Assembly (NCBI RefSeq): GCF_020520425.1
Contig: NC_079491.1
Location: forward strand, 9,676,952-9,740,951
Origin: Spinacia oleracea
Lineage: Eukaryota > Streptophyta > Magnoliopsida > Caryophyllales > Amaranthaceae
Direction: 5' to 3'
Length of the DNA: 64,000 nt
Shown here: positions 1-11,384 of the stretch, piece after piece
How the letters are laid out: the number at the start of each line of letters is the position of its first letter
Position numbering within the stretch: position 1 is the first letter of the stretch
Position numbers and translations under genes: made by a program
The notes under the pieces: generated by a model
Database searches by the model: none
Told to the model about the DNA's origin: nothing
What the model saw: only the letters and a program-made list of their open reading frames with translations

Positions 1-1116
1 CCATCATGACTGCTGCCCAAGGGTAGTACATCGTGACATAAAATCAAGCAATATACTTCTTGATGAAAATATGGAGCCGCATGTGTCTGATTTTGGTCTT
101 GCAAAGCTTTTAAAAGATGAAGAAGCCCATGTTACAACTGTTGTTGCTGGTACTTTTGGGTACTTGGCACCTGGTACGTCTTTCTTATTTACTTGTCGTG
201 TCTTTCACGTTTATTGGTACCCATTAATCAGAACACGGATATTTGGGATATCGTTATAAATTGTACCATAAACCATACACCAGAAAATTATCTTCCAAAC
301 TAAAACATTGCATTAGAAATGAATATGCATGTACAATCCAAATTACTTAATACTTATACTATGGAAGATGATGACGTGGTATTTCTATCCATCTTGCTGC
401 ATGTCACGTAAAATGCCATTCACTGTAAAAGGCACCAGCTTTTAAGGTATAAGGCTTGATTCCTTTTACCCCGAACATGTTTCTGAACTTATTGGAATTT
501 GTCTGAACTTATTTTAGAGGTAAATTTAAGTTCTGTAGCCCTTATCTGAGCCTTCTGAAACTTGTCTGAATTTCTATTTCTCGAAACTGATATTCTAAGA
601 TTAAAGTCTTAAGAGTATGTTTATAACAATTTAAATATGTAATCCAAATATGTGCACTCAATGTGCAGAGTATTTGCAAAGTGGAAGAGCGACAGAGAAG
701 TCAGATGTTTACAGCTTTGGTGTTCTTCTGTTGGAGATTGTGACAGGAAAAAGACCAACTGATCCATGTTTTGTTCAGAAAGGCTTAAATGTTGTTGGTT
801 GGGTAAGTTTCAATTACAAGTGAAAAATCAAATTTATTTTCACCAACTTGATTAAAGGGTCATAACGGAAAAACTACTCGAAAATCTGCAGATGAACACA
901 CTACTGAAAGACAACAAATTAGAGGATATAGTAGATAAAAGGTGCCGTGATGTGGATCCAGAAGCAGCAGAGGCAGTACTCGATCTAGTATCCCGATGCA
1001 CTGATGCAGATCCTGAGCATAGGCCATCGATGAACGAGGTTTTGCAGGTTCTAGAACAAGAGGTCATGTCTCCTTGCCCTAGTGATTTCTATGAGTCTCA
1101 ATCAGATTATTCGTAA
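1..1116 (+). CDS. LRR receptor-like kinase, C-terminal kinase part (5' end outside window)
   Basis: Serine/threonine kinase domain of a plasma-membrane leucine-rich-repeat receptor-like kinase; it phosphorylates Ser/Thr after ligand sensing by the ectodomain, which is not in the window. Three coding exons are visible: 1-173, 669-802 and 892-1116, joined at canonical GT/AG sites (gtacgt, gtaagt donors). The protein runs through the catalytic loop HRDIKSSN, the DFG magnesium motif, the activation loop ending in LAPEY (Glu split by the first intron) and the [19 protein letters not shown] segment. It ends with a [10 protein letters not shown]-type tail and a TAA at 1114-1116. The HRD Asp and DFG Asp are present, so the kinase is probably active. 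The tail and the phrase GLNVVGWMNTLLK resemble the FEI1/FEI2 group and especially Arabidopsis At5g62710 (from memory). The neighbouring HPP gene supports that orthology. Confidence 0.93.
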
Positions 1117-3881
1117 ATGACAGTTGACCATGAAATCTATGTGGTCTTAGCTGTCTTAGTGTAAGTTGCAATCCTGCCTTGGGGTTCTGTATATGAAAAG
1201 AGTTACTGTCATTTGAGTAATATTCCATGATCAAAGCTTCATTCATTCACTGTATGTCTGTATGAGTTCTCTTCTTGTGGAGTTCTTTCTGTTACCATTA
1301 CCAGTATGAAGGGAAAGTCTTGAAGAAACAATGGGTAGGGGTGAAGTACGCAATTGATTTCGACTCATTCCTGTAAGAACTTGCCTGAAGAATCATCAGT
1401 AGTAGACCTGGTTATTGGATAGGATAGCCCAATGGGTCATGTTAATAGGGTTCTTATTGGACATGGCGACCCACTTTGAGCTGGCCATTATTGAGCCGTC
1501 AAAATTGATCTTCCATTACCCGACTGGCCGACCGGTGAGGTTTTCTCCGTTTTCTGTTCAACCTGGTTCCGATACTGATACTGCATGATACAGGTTCATA
1601 TCATGTAGATTTTGTAGTAATGGTTTCACAAGGCTACTGTAAACCGAAAACAGTAGAGAATGACTATCCAGGTACAACATCCAGGATAAATCGGTTACGA
1701 CACAAATGAATATCAAATCAAATTCTCGAGAATTTTCACCAGAAAAGTTTATTGAATGCCCAGAATTTCTGCTATTCATATATTTTCTTCAAATTAGTTG
1801 AGGTCATTGAGGAGGAAAAAGGAAGGTGAATTATCCGAAGCTTGTTATCCATCTTGATATTGGGCAATAATGGGTCTAGATCTCAGTGTGTTGAGTGATG
1901 TGTAATGAAGAAAGCACAGCAATGAAGCCCAATTACTAGCCCAAGTAGTGAATGAAATATTCTAAAGTATTATTTCACTCAATCTCTTCATTTCAGAAGT
2001 TGTTGATCAATTTTTGTTTGTTTGTTTTGTTGAAAAATTCATATTTAGGAAAGAAAATTACACGTACAACTTGAAGAATCTAGCTAAGATTTAAATAACG
2101 TTAAGAGAATATTGTGAATTTCCGTACCTTGAGAGGTTAGAGACCCGGATGCTTTTCATATATCTCTTGAGATACAGTGAGATGTATTGGTTGGTTAGAA
2201 CCATCTATTTAAATGTTATTTTGACTTGTTTTGTTGCAAAATTCATGTTCTTGAATGAAGGTGATTTTGAGCCTTTAAGTAACCAACTAATAGGTGTTTA
2301 TTGTTCCAAACAACCTTATACGAGGTTAGATACATTCTCCCAAATTTTGTGTTTTCGAGACCATATCTTGAAAATCTCTAAACGTGGTTCAAAATGATGC
2401 ATTATATTATATACTCGTAATACAGTTTTTGACCATAAATTGGAGATTCTAAGAACCGGTCCTGAAAATTCTTAATATATCGAGGGATGTGTCTGATGGG
2501 ATGTAAGGAAGTTTGGAATCATAAACACACACACTATATATTTGGTCAATTAAAGGCGTTGAGTCGCCTTGATTCAATAACATACGCTTTTGAGAAAATT
2601 GGCAAAATGCCATTTAAGAGGCGAGTTGGATGGTTCTAAGCATCGTTCGGGGAACCATACGGGAACACATCTGAATCTCTAACCTTTTTCAGGTCCGCAA
2701 AGTCCAAATTATCAAGGTTAAGGATTCAACTGAGCACCTCAGCGGCGGGGATCGTCGGGCTTAACCGAGACCAGACATCTGCCTATCCGTTAATATCGAA
2801 CCTTTAATAATTCGATAAGGATCTTTTCAGCTAAGAAGTTGAAGAATCTGAAAGGTCTCCCTCTCCCAGCATAATTTAAGATTTTGTCATTGTTTCACAA
2901 TGCCGTACTTAAAAACTAAAATTCAGAATACTTAACAACTAAAATAGTAAACAAAAATAATTAAAAACTAAAATTCATAGCAATATAGCATAGTTCAAAC
3001 TAAGATCACCTCTGCGGTTCACCATTAAAAAAAAAAAGCATCTACCGGGTCGGGACCCTTATCCCTCCAGTTCCATGACTGGTGGATGGCACCAGGTTGT
3101 GAAGGCCATAATACACCATTTTTTACCAAAATTTGGAGATTACGGGGCCTGTTTTTGTAAACTCTTAAAATTTTGAGGGATGTGTCCAATGGTGGTATAA
3201 GGAAGTTTGGAAGTTTAGAAGTCTGGAATTTTTCTGGTTCCGAAAGGTTAGAGATCCAGACGCTTCCTATATACGCTATGAGTCTCCGATAGGCATATTA
3301 GATGGTTAGAACCATTTACTTCTGTTCTTAAATAACATTTTAGTTGATTTTTTACAAAAACTAATTTTGTTGAATCAAGGTTTTTTTGAGTCTTTACAAT
3401 TCGAGAATTGTCTTTCATCACTAAGTCATCGCCAGTGACCTACAAACGGTTTTCTTGGTTCCAAATGATACTCTTTGTTAGTATACGTTCTTAACAATAT
3501 TGACATTAGCACCCATAAAGTCAATTATTAATTATGATGACAACACAAGTAAGATTAGTGAGGCATAATAAATGATGTCAAAGTCAACTGAACTTCTGAT
3601 ATCTAACTAGGGGCATATATATATCGTCTCTTGAATAATTCGTATGGTTTAAATTTAGGAACCTTTGATCAAATCTTTATTCCCTGCAATTCGTACAAAT
3701 TCCCATATAGTATATGCTTACTTCATAAACAAATACACCATAAGTTGTTCTTTAATATTATTGTACCATTTGGAGTTTCACGCTTAACTTTAATCATTGA
3801 TATTTTGTAAATATATGCATCAAAACGAATCTAACAAGATTCGCATTACTATAATTACCTATGTATAAATTATACGTAGTA
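1117..3881. other. Spacer between the kinase and HPP genes, part 1
   Basis: No convincing gene. The first few hundred bases are the kinase 3' region. At about 1405-1490 a sequence beginning agacctggttattgg resembles one end of the MITE at 45457-45825. Around 2120-2290 and 3240-3400 two diverged direct copies of one sequence are visible (both contain ggttaga...ccatc/gacgcttt...tatat and tggttagaaccat), indicating an old dispersed repeat of unknown type. Confidence 0.5.
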
Positions 3882-4139
3882 CTACCTCCGTTTCTGAAAG
3901 TTCTTTACGCTTTGGAAAATGTGTCCAAAGTATAAAAACTTTGACCGTAAATTCTCACCATTATATACATCAAAACATTACATGTAAGATTTTGTCAGAT
4001 TGGTCTCGGTATGTATTTTCATAATATCAATTTTTTATAATTTTTTCACATACGAAATTGGATATATTAGTAGTTAAATATTGCATTGGAGTTCGTGCAA
4101 ATAGTAACTGTGAAGATCTTTTTGAAACGGAGGAAGTAG
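3882..4139. mobile_element. Stowaway-like MITE (Tc1/mariner)
   Basis: Terminal inverted repeats CTACCTCCGTTTC and GAAACGGAGGAAGTAG bound 258 bp with a TA on each side, the mariner target-site duplication. It is related to the copies at 54963-55218 and 60264-60517: all share the inner stretch gttctttacg...tgtgtccaaagta and the element-end text gtgcaaatagtaac. No coding capacity; it would need a transposase from elsewhere. Confidence 0.85.
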
Positions 4140-4845
4140 TACTTAACATTATCAAAAAAAAAAGGATTTTGTGAACCGTGTAAAAGTGTAAATGATGAGA
4201 TTATAAAAACAAGCGGAGGAAGATCCCACATGACCACAACATTTGGAGTTTCATGCATGTCAATACACAGAGACGAGTCTAATAAGTACTCACATGACTG
4301 CAGAATTGCTTATGTATAAATCGTAAGAGACTGTCGAAAGAGACTGCTTGAATAGTGTGAAACTGGAAATAATGCGATTATAAAAAAACGGAGAAAGTAC
4401 AATAATACAATATAAATTGGTCTTCCCAACATGCAGAGACACAACTGGGTTGAGGTTTGTGCTTCGTGCTAAATTGTTTGATTAACAAATTGATCAAGTG
4501 TCAAATGATCCTTTAGCATCTTTTCTAATAGTATTAGTTTATGTGTAGTTGTTTTGTTTGACGGCTATTGATTCCTTGTACAGTCTTGAGCATTATTCAA
4601 CTATTGGAAATCATGAGGATGAAAACTATTGGACGATGAAGGTTAAAGATTAGATACGGAGTAAAACAACATTTGCTAATAGAATATGACAAATCTTTTC
4701 TTCAAGTTACATAATTGGACATCTCTATCTTTCGATTTATTCCTCAATTGAATTTTTTAAAAAATAAAAATTGGACAACTCCAACCACAATTAATTAATT
4801 TTAGGATGGAATATGCTTGAGCTTTTACGTGGTCAAAAGTGATTT

Positions 4846-5098
4846 CACTACAAGAAACTGTATTATTAACGACAGGAAAAATCCCGTCGTTAAAGGCCAA
4901 TAATGGCGGGATTTCTTATCGCAAACCTATCATAAAAGAGGGCCGTTATTGATGGAAAATCTTGTTGTTAGCCCGTCGTAAAAAGGCATTTGCGACGGTT
5001 ATTCCCGTCTTGATTTGGTTGTTAGACTGTGGCTTTTACGACGGAAATTTTAACTCGTTATTATTGAGTTGTCATTAATGATACAAATTCACGTAGGG
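4846..5098. mobile_element. Small CACTA-like non-autonomous element
   Basis: It starts CACTACAAGAAACTGT and ends with the degenerate complementary end ATACAAATTCACGTAGGG. It is flanked on both sides by TTT, a 3 bp duplication as expected for CACTA transposons. The interior is built from inverted copies of CCCGTCG/CGACGGG. It belongs to one family with 8298-8577, 36099-36298 and 55768-56029. Confidence 0.75.
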
Positions 5099-6214
5099 TT
5101 TCGCTGTTGAAATGGATCGGACCCTATTGCATATTGGCGACAAGGGCAAGCCATCTATAAAAATTGGTCTAACAACAAAACTTGAATATATGAGGGAAAA
5201 TTTCATTCATTCATGCATTATAGTAGAAGTTTATTTCGAATACAACTAAAATCTAGAGAGAGAAAACATAGCATTTCATCTAAATTGGCACTGAGTCACA
5301 CACACAGGTTAACATGCCTAAAGAGTATAAAAAAAAATAACAATGCCCGGAAATATGGACAAGCATTTGACATTATTACAAAGATAAGGAAAATCTAACA
5401 CTAGAGAGTTAGGGTTGAGCCAATGAGAAAAGATTAAAGTGTTGATCAGCTTTAGACATGGTAAAACTTACTTGACTTGAATTATCCTACTCATACCAGA
5501 AAATAGATGACCCGAAATTGGCTCAAATATAAATAGATATGATCATATTAATTGAACCCGCTCATATTGAAATTTGATAACCTGAAATATATCGAGCCTG
5601 GAATGACTTGACAGAAATCGAAAGTAATTGAAATGAATTAGTTTCCCGTAATAAGTTAATTTTCAAATATACGCAGAATTATATTATGCAAAGTTGCCTC
5701 GTGCATAAATAGACCGGATTATGTCATACTCGTCCCAAACCCCAAAACCGAATTACTCGAAACAGATCCAACATCTATCAACCCGACTTAAATCAAATGT
5801 AATTGAAACAAATTATAGTTCATTTCCCACACAAGTTAATTCTTCAATATATATCCGAAATTAACCTGACCTGAATAGACCTGGCCCGACCCGTTTGCCT
5901 ACCAATCAAGTGTCTAAAAGGACTATTTAGGAACGTCCAAGGTGGAAGTCCACGCATGTACACTAGGATGCCAAGTCACATAACAAAGATAGAAAAAATG
6001 CATGCATGAGCTGGACAGACAACCGTATAGCCACATTATTATTGTTAATATGCCATCATTTTGACTCTTCATCCTCTTCAAGAGTTCCTCCCATTCTACC
6101 CCTTTTTTTCCCTTTAATAATTCTCAATTGTCGGTCCATTTCACTATTTTTATCAATTTTTTCTCACGACAAACAAGAACAACAACTTGTTTTTCTTAAA
6201 TTAAAGATCTAAAA
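5099..6214. other. Spacer upstream of the HPP gene
   Basis: AT-rich sequence with no supportable gene. The last 200 bases should contain the promoter and leader of the HPP gene. The leader has a T/C-rich stretch near 6085-6120 and no clear TATA box. A short ORF at 6006-6212 ends just before the HPP start codon; it has no recognisable features. Confidence 0.4.
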
Positions 6215-9200
6215 ATGCAAATCCAATGTTCTAAAAACCTCATATTTTCTCCATTGTTTCCTCCCTCGAAGATTCTAAACAGGAAGAACATTAAACAATA
6301 TGTGAACTTGAGTAATAGTAATGGAGGATCATCGGGTGTATTGTTTACGAGTTTTCCTAAGAGAAGGCGGTGTTTTAGTACCGTGATAGCTTCTTCTTCG
6401 ACTAATGTGAACGCACCTTTGTTTGATACTTGGTCACCTGATAAAGCTACTCCTTCTCCTTCTCTTAGTGATGTTCTATGGCCTTCTCTTGGTATGTATA
6501 TATATATATATGTTCCTTTTATTTCATTTTTAGATTTTTTTTATAAGACGATTTTACTACATTTAAGGAGACGTTCTATTCGAGGGGAATACCTAAAACA
6601 TTGCATACATTCATACTCTAGGAGTATATCTAATAAGATAACAAATTACCTAGTTATCTATTTGTGCCTATGCACTGGATCCAGTATAATACCAAGTATA
6701 TGTTGAATATAATGCCCCTCAAAAAAAAGAAAAAAAAGAATTAGTATGATCTACAAATGTATATAATACCTCTGTTTCAAAAAAATCTTTACACTTACTA
6801 TTTGCACGGGTTCCGGTGCAATGTTTGACCATTATTATATCCAATTCTATATGGAAAAAAATTATAAAAAATTGATATTTATAAAATACATTTTGAAACG
6901 AATCTAACAAGATATCTCATGATAATTTTTGATCGATATAATAGTGAGAATTTATGGTCAAAATTTTGATTTTTGAACACATTTTTCAAAGCGTGAAGAA
7001 CTTTATGAAACGAAGGTCGTATACGATTTGAATAGTTTATGAACAAAAAATGAAACAACATTTGCCAGAAGAAAATAACATGATATGGAAGTATGGAACA
7101 CAATACTCCTTTTTTCTTTGTTTTTTTTTTCTTCATTGATTTTAGGAACATTTTAGCCCATATTTTTAAGGGTTTTATATAGATTCAATTATTAATATCC
7201 AAATCACTAAATTTGGTGACTATATAAAAACATCATGTAAATAGAGATTTCTATAGATAGAATATAGTTAAGGAGTAGTAGTAAATTTTGAAAATTCTCC
7301 AATTTTGACTTAGAAAGAGGGCCTAGCCGAGAATTCTTTAGCTATTCTTCATGTCACGCACTCCTTACTTGCATACTTAGCACAAATAGTATTACTACTA
7401 TATAACGCTCTTATGTATATAATCAACATCTTACCAAATAGTTATACAATTTAATTAAATAGTTATGTTCAGTAATTAATATAATTAATCAAATAGTTAT
7501 ACTTTTTTATTGCACAATTGTATGTTTTAATGATAACATCAGTCTTATGCGTATGACGGTTTATAGAAAACCTACTCAAAAAGTAAGAAAGAGTGGTACA
7601 AAAGGGGACATCTTTAGGAAACTTCACTCACACCTGAAAATTTATTTTGGTCAATTTTCTCTATTTAGTGGAAAGCAAACTCATTTTAAAATTCAAAATT
7701 ATATCTGTCTGTTATAGCCGGTCAAACTAATTTTACTCTAGAAAACAATTCAATTCTAGACGAAAATTCTACTTCTTTTCAATTGTGCTCGTATGTAAAC
7801 CAAAAGAGCGTTAAATTAAATCATAATTTCCACCCTCATAAATAATGATAATTTTGTTTCCCTTTATGTATTTAATTATCAATTATGCTACCTAAACTAA
7901 CAAATGAGTAAATTATTGAATCTTTTTAAAAAAATAGGGGCATTTGCGGGAATGGCAATGTTGGGTAAGGTGGACCAATTGCTAGCACCAAAAGGATTAT
8001 CAATGACGATAGCGCCATTAGGGGCTGTTTGTGCTGTTTTATTCATCACTCCTAAATCTCCAGCTGCAAGGGTATGTACCATTGTACCCTACTCCTATCT
8101 CAACATTTACTATTATGTGATTGGTTCAATTATATTGCTTTGGGACCCATTTTTATCCAATATAATTATAAATTGACCATATGATATGAATTATATGATC
8201 ATGTTCTTTTATTCTTTACCATTGTTTTTGTGTGGCTAAAGATCTTTCTTCCAATTCTTTACAATTATTGCCAAATTCTTCCAAATGTGAGTACTAGCAC
8301 TACAAGAATTTGTATCTTTAACGACAACCTAATTACGACGGGGTCAAAAATCCCGTCGCAAAAGCCTTTTGCGACGGGGCTAACAACCAAACAATGACGG
8401 GAATAACCGTCGCAAATGTCTTTTACGACGGGCTTACGACGGATTTACGACGGGATTTCTATTAACGACGGCCCCCTTTTATGACGGGTTCGCGACAGGA
8501 AATCCCGTCGTTAATCAACGATTATTGGCCTTTCGCGACGGGATTTCCCGTCGTTAATAATACAATTTATTGTAGTGTAGCTAGTTTATCATTTTGTCAA
8601 ATTCTTCCAAATGTTTGATGTGAAACAACATCTCTGTTTTGTTTGACTTATTTTGACTTGTTTTAGATAAAACCAACTCAAAGAAAGTAAGTTCAGAGAA
8701 AATAAGTTTTTTTCAAACATTTTCGTATACAAATAAAAAATTTCAGATAAAATGAGTTAAGATACGTACAAATAGGTTGGTTTCCCTATAAACATGTAAA
8801 GTTTGATACTCCGATACAATGTAATAGAGATAATTGTATATTCCGGTAGTAAATACGAGTTAATTGATTTGAATACGGCTTAAAGTTGAAGAAATATACC
8901 GAGTACCTTAGCAAATTAGGCCATGCATGTTCTATTCATTGTATTTCACTTACTTCAGTTATTATATATAAGTTTAGATAAAGCTAGAGTTAGATATATA
9001 TTCAGATAAGTTCACATAATGGTTGATTAAAGGTACCCGAGCATAATATATAACTTAAACAAGTTCTAATAAGTTCAATTAAGCAAAAATTAGGTGAATA
9101 ACGACACGGTACAAAGTTCACTATAGATATTTCAATCAGAAACTTTTGTGTAAGACCGTCTAACTGTTATACCATTTTTTTGGTATTAACTAAACTGGTG

Positions 9201-10258
9201 TAAAACATAACTAATTGAATAACAAAATAGTTAAGGTATAAAGACAAATAGATAAATTTATGAGTCGAATAGTTATTAATTTTGAACAAACTTATTATTA
9301 ACTAAAACTCATAAAATCTTAACTAATTGATCTCATTGCTTAACTAATCAGTTTCATTGTTTAACTAATTGGTTAAGTGCTTAACTAATTGATTTCGTTG
9401 CTTAACTAATTGAATTTCAGACTTAACTAATTGGTTTCAGTGGTTAACTAATTAGTTATAACTAATTGGTTCCAGTGCATAAAAGTGGTCTAACCGTTAT
9501 GCCGTCTTTCCTAAAAGTTTGTATATTTCAAACAGGTAACTTGTAACCTACTAAGCTGAATTAGGTTTAGATCAGTTTTAGTAATTAAGATAGGGAGTAT
9601 TATTCATACTAATTACTCAGGGACAATTAAAATTGGTGCAGAAATACAACATGTTCATGGCACAAATAGGGTGTGCAGCAATAGGAGTCATAGCATTCAC
9701 ACTCTTGGGACCAGGTTGGCTTTCCAGGGGTGCTTCCCTTGCCGCTTCCATTGCCTTCATGATTTACACCAAATCTACTCACCCTCCTGGTAATTTATAC
9801 TTCTATATATGCTTTGTAAGTTTGATTTTTGCACGTCAAAATTCTTGTAAAAGATGGTCTGATATATTCCAAGTCGTCGAACTAATTAAGTGTAACTTAA
9901 ACGAAAAAATTGAAGGGCCAATTGAAACTAAAAGGTTTATCTAATTAGTGTAATTGTATGTATGTGTAGCTGCAAGTTTGCCATTATTGTTTATTGATGG
10001 AGCGAAGCTTCATGGACTAAATTATTGGTACGCGTTATTTCCTGGTGCAGCCGGATGTGTTCTCCTATCTCTCCTTGTAAGCTTTTCCCAACTTACAAAT
10101 TACGCTAAAATGTCAAATACGTGTTTATCTGAACTTATCTTGACTTGACAGACTTATCACGGACATAATAATGATATTGACTTGGGAAATTTTCTTTGAT
10201 TTTTATGATATTGCAGCAAGAGATTGTTTACTATTTGAAGGAGAATTTCAAGTTTTGA
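6215..10258 (+). CDS. Plastid HPP-family membrane protein (nitrite transporter NITR2;1-like)
   Basis: Integral membrane protein of the HPP family. In Arabidopsis the plastid members move nitrite from cytosol to chloroplast stroma for nitrite reductase (established for NITR2;1, At5g62720, from memory). Five exons: 6215-6491, 7938-8071, 9642-9789, 9970-10076 and 10217-10258. All junctions are GT-AG and the phases agree, giving 235 residues. About the first 60 residues are rich in Ser, Asn, Lys and Arg with few acids, as in a transit peptide. They are followed by four hydrophobic helices: GAFAGMAMLG onward, IGCAAIGVIAFTLLGPGWL, SLAASIAFMIYT and YALFPGAAGCVLLSLL. The family name motif HPP is seen in THPP at the end of exon 3, and the next exon carries SLPLLFIDGAKLHGLNYW. 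The protein ends LKENFKF. The start is the first ATG ahead of the transit peptide. Introns 1 and 2 host MITEs. The order kinase then HPP is conserved with Arabidopsis. A possible AATAAA lies at 10512. Confidence 0.93.
6768..7020. mobile_element. Diverged Stowaway-like MITE in HPP intron 1
   Basis: Degenerate ends ACCTCTGTTTC and GAAACGAAGGTCGT enclose the same interior theme as 3882-4139 in reverse orientation (tttgcacggg near the left, aaagcgtgaagaac near the right). Older than the other copies, judging by mismatches in the inverted repeats. Confidence 0.6.
8298..8577. mobile_element. Small CACTA-like element in HPP intron 2
   Basis: 280 bp bounded by CACTACAAGAATTTGTA and ATACAATTTATTGTAGTG, with an exact 3 bp duplication TAG at 8295-8297 and 8578-8580. 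The interior alternates CGACGGG and CCCGTCG blocks, so single-stranded DNA or RNA of it would fold extensively. No ORF. This is the best preserved member of the four-copy family here. Confidence 0.88.
9140..9519. mobile_element. Inverted-repeat element with an internal minisatellite, HPP intron 2
   Basis: Imperfect inverted ends AACTTTTGTGTAAGACCGTC and GACGGCATAACGGTTAGACC (complement strand, right end) suggest a MITE. Its right half, about 9300-9475, is a run of imperfect 20-25 bp units built on TTAACTAATTG followed by a variable gattTCgTTGC-type tail. No ORF. Confidence 0.5.
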
Positions 10259-10971
10259 TCCGTCAAAAAGAAAAAGAAAAAAGGTTTTGATTTAGAGCCC
10301 TAATTAAGAAAGGGAAGTTGAGCAGGAGTGTGTTACCGAGTACAGTACATAGTATTTTTTGAGGCACTCTTAAAAATGTTGGACGAAGGACACAAGTTGA
10401 AGTACTGATTAGTATTGCAAACAGCCAAATATATGGAGATTCCGTACAAAATGTACAGGAAATTGGATTCAAGAATTCAATGTAAACCGTAAATTATTAT
10501 TCTTTGTACAAAATAAAATTACAAATGTTGTATTAATAAATAATAAGTTTATAATCATTCAGATCGAGCTCATATTGGTTGATTGGAAGACATACATTTG
10601 CTTCTTCCATGTATTTGTTGTTGTTCATTAATTTTTATGAAGCAGTTGCAACTCTTGCAAGTTACAATATATTGGATGTATGGTGAAAATTCTCAACTAT
10701 GGAGTAATAGTATTGAGTTTGAGAATTGAACTATTGCAGCAAACACTCAAACAAACTAGTTTAATTAGTTATAGATCTCAACGGGCCAAGTCGAGTCCTA
10801 TGTCAGAGGAGAATTTGATCACATATAAGACTGGCAGAATTACATCCTAAAACCAATTGGTGATAGACGGAGTAACACACCAATCATATATCTAAGTCAT
10901 CCTCCCATTTCCTTATTATATATGGATTATTCTTCTTAACACGAGCTTCAACAAGTGTTAAACGAGTTATA
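10259..10971. other. Spacer between the HPP gene and the Gypsy element
   Basis: HPP 3' flank with AATAAA at 10512-10517, then AT-rich DNA with no gene. It ends with TTATA at 10967-10971, the left target-site duplication of the Gypsy element. Confidence 0.6.
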
Positions 10972-11368
10972 TGCTAAGGGAAATTGTACCTAAGTCAAGG
11001 CTTAGAAGTCAATACGTTGACTTTACTATTTAGCATTGACTTCCTGTTATTGTTGCAACTGAATTCTGTTATGCAATCTGTGGCTTGAGTTACTTGTTTT
11101 TCAAGCTAACTAACAGGAATTGTAGTATATAAACAAATGATGTAAGCTACGATTCATTCATGAAATATATTACAACTTCTCTCTCTAAATTCTCCTTTCT
11201 TAATTCTCTTCTTCTCTTCTTCTGTTTCTGAATCTTCTTCTTCTTTCTTCTGGTGCAAGCTATCTTCTTCTTCTTCTTCTTCTTCTTCTTCTTCTTCTTC
11301 TTCTTCTTCTTCTTCTTCATTCTGTAATCTGTCACAAAGTTGACAACAGGATCAAGTATCCTGTAACA
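10972..11368 (+). repeat. 5' LTR of the Gypsy element
   Basis: Begins TGCTAAGGG and ends CCTGTAACA, directly before the primer site. A TATATAAA box lies at 11126-11133. A (TTC)n tract of about 19 units spans 11263-11319, against about 12 units in the right LTR, which accounts for most of the LTR length difference. Confidence 0.95.
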
Positions 11369-11369
11369 T

Positions 11370-11384
11370 TGGTATCAGAGCCAA
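11370..11384 (+). other. Primer binding site (initiator tRNA-Met)
   Basis: TGGTATCAGAGCCA one base after the LTR is the usual plant initiator-tRNA-Met primer site for reverse transcription. Confidence 0.9.

Noticed and set aside
7904-8176. 90-codon frame taken as a separate gene
   Set aside because: It is HPP exon 2 read through into its introns; the splice sites at 7938 and 8071 are clear.
9300-9475. Regularly spaced repeats that could suggest a CRISPR array
   Set aside because: Plant intron, no constant repeat with unique equal spacers; it is a degenerate minisatellite.
11147-11335. Poly-lysine frame on the minus strand
   Set aside because: It is the translation of the CTT microsatellite in the LTR.
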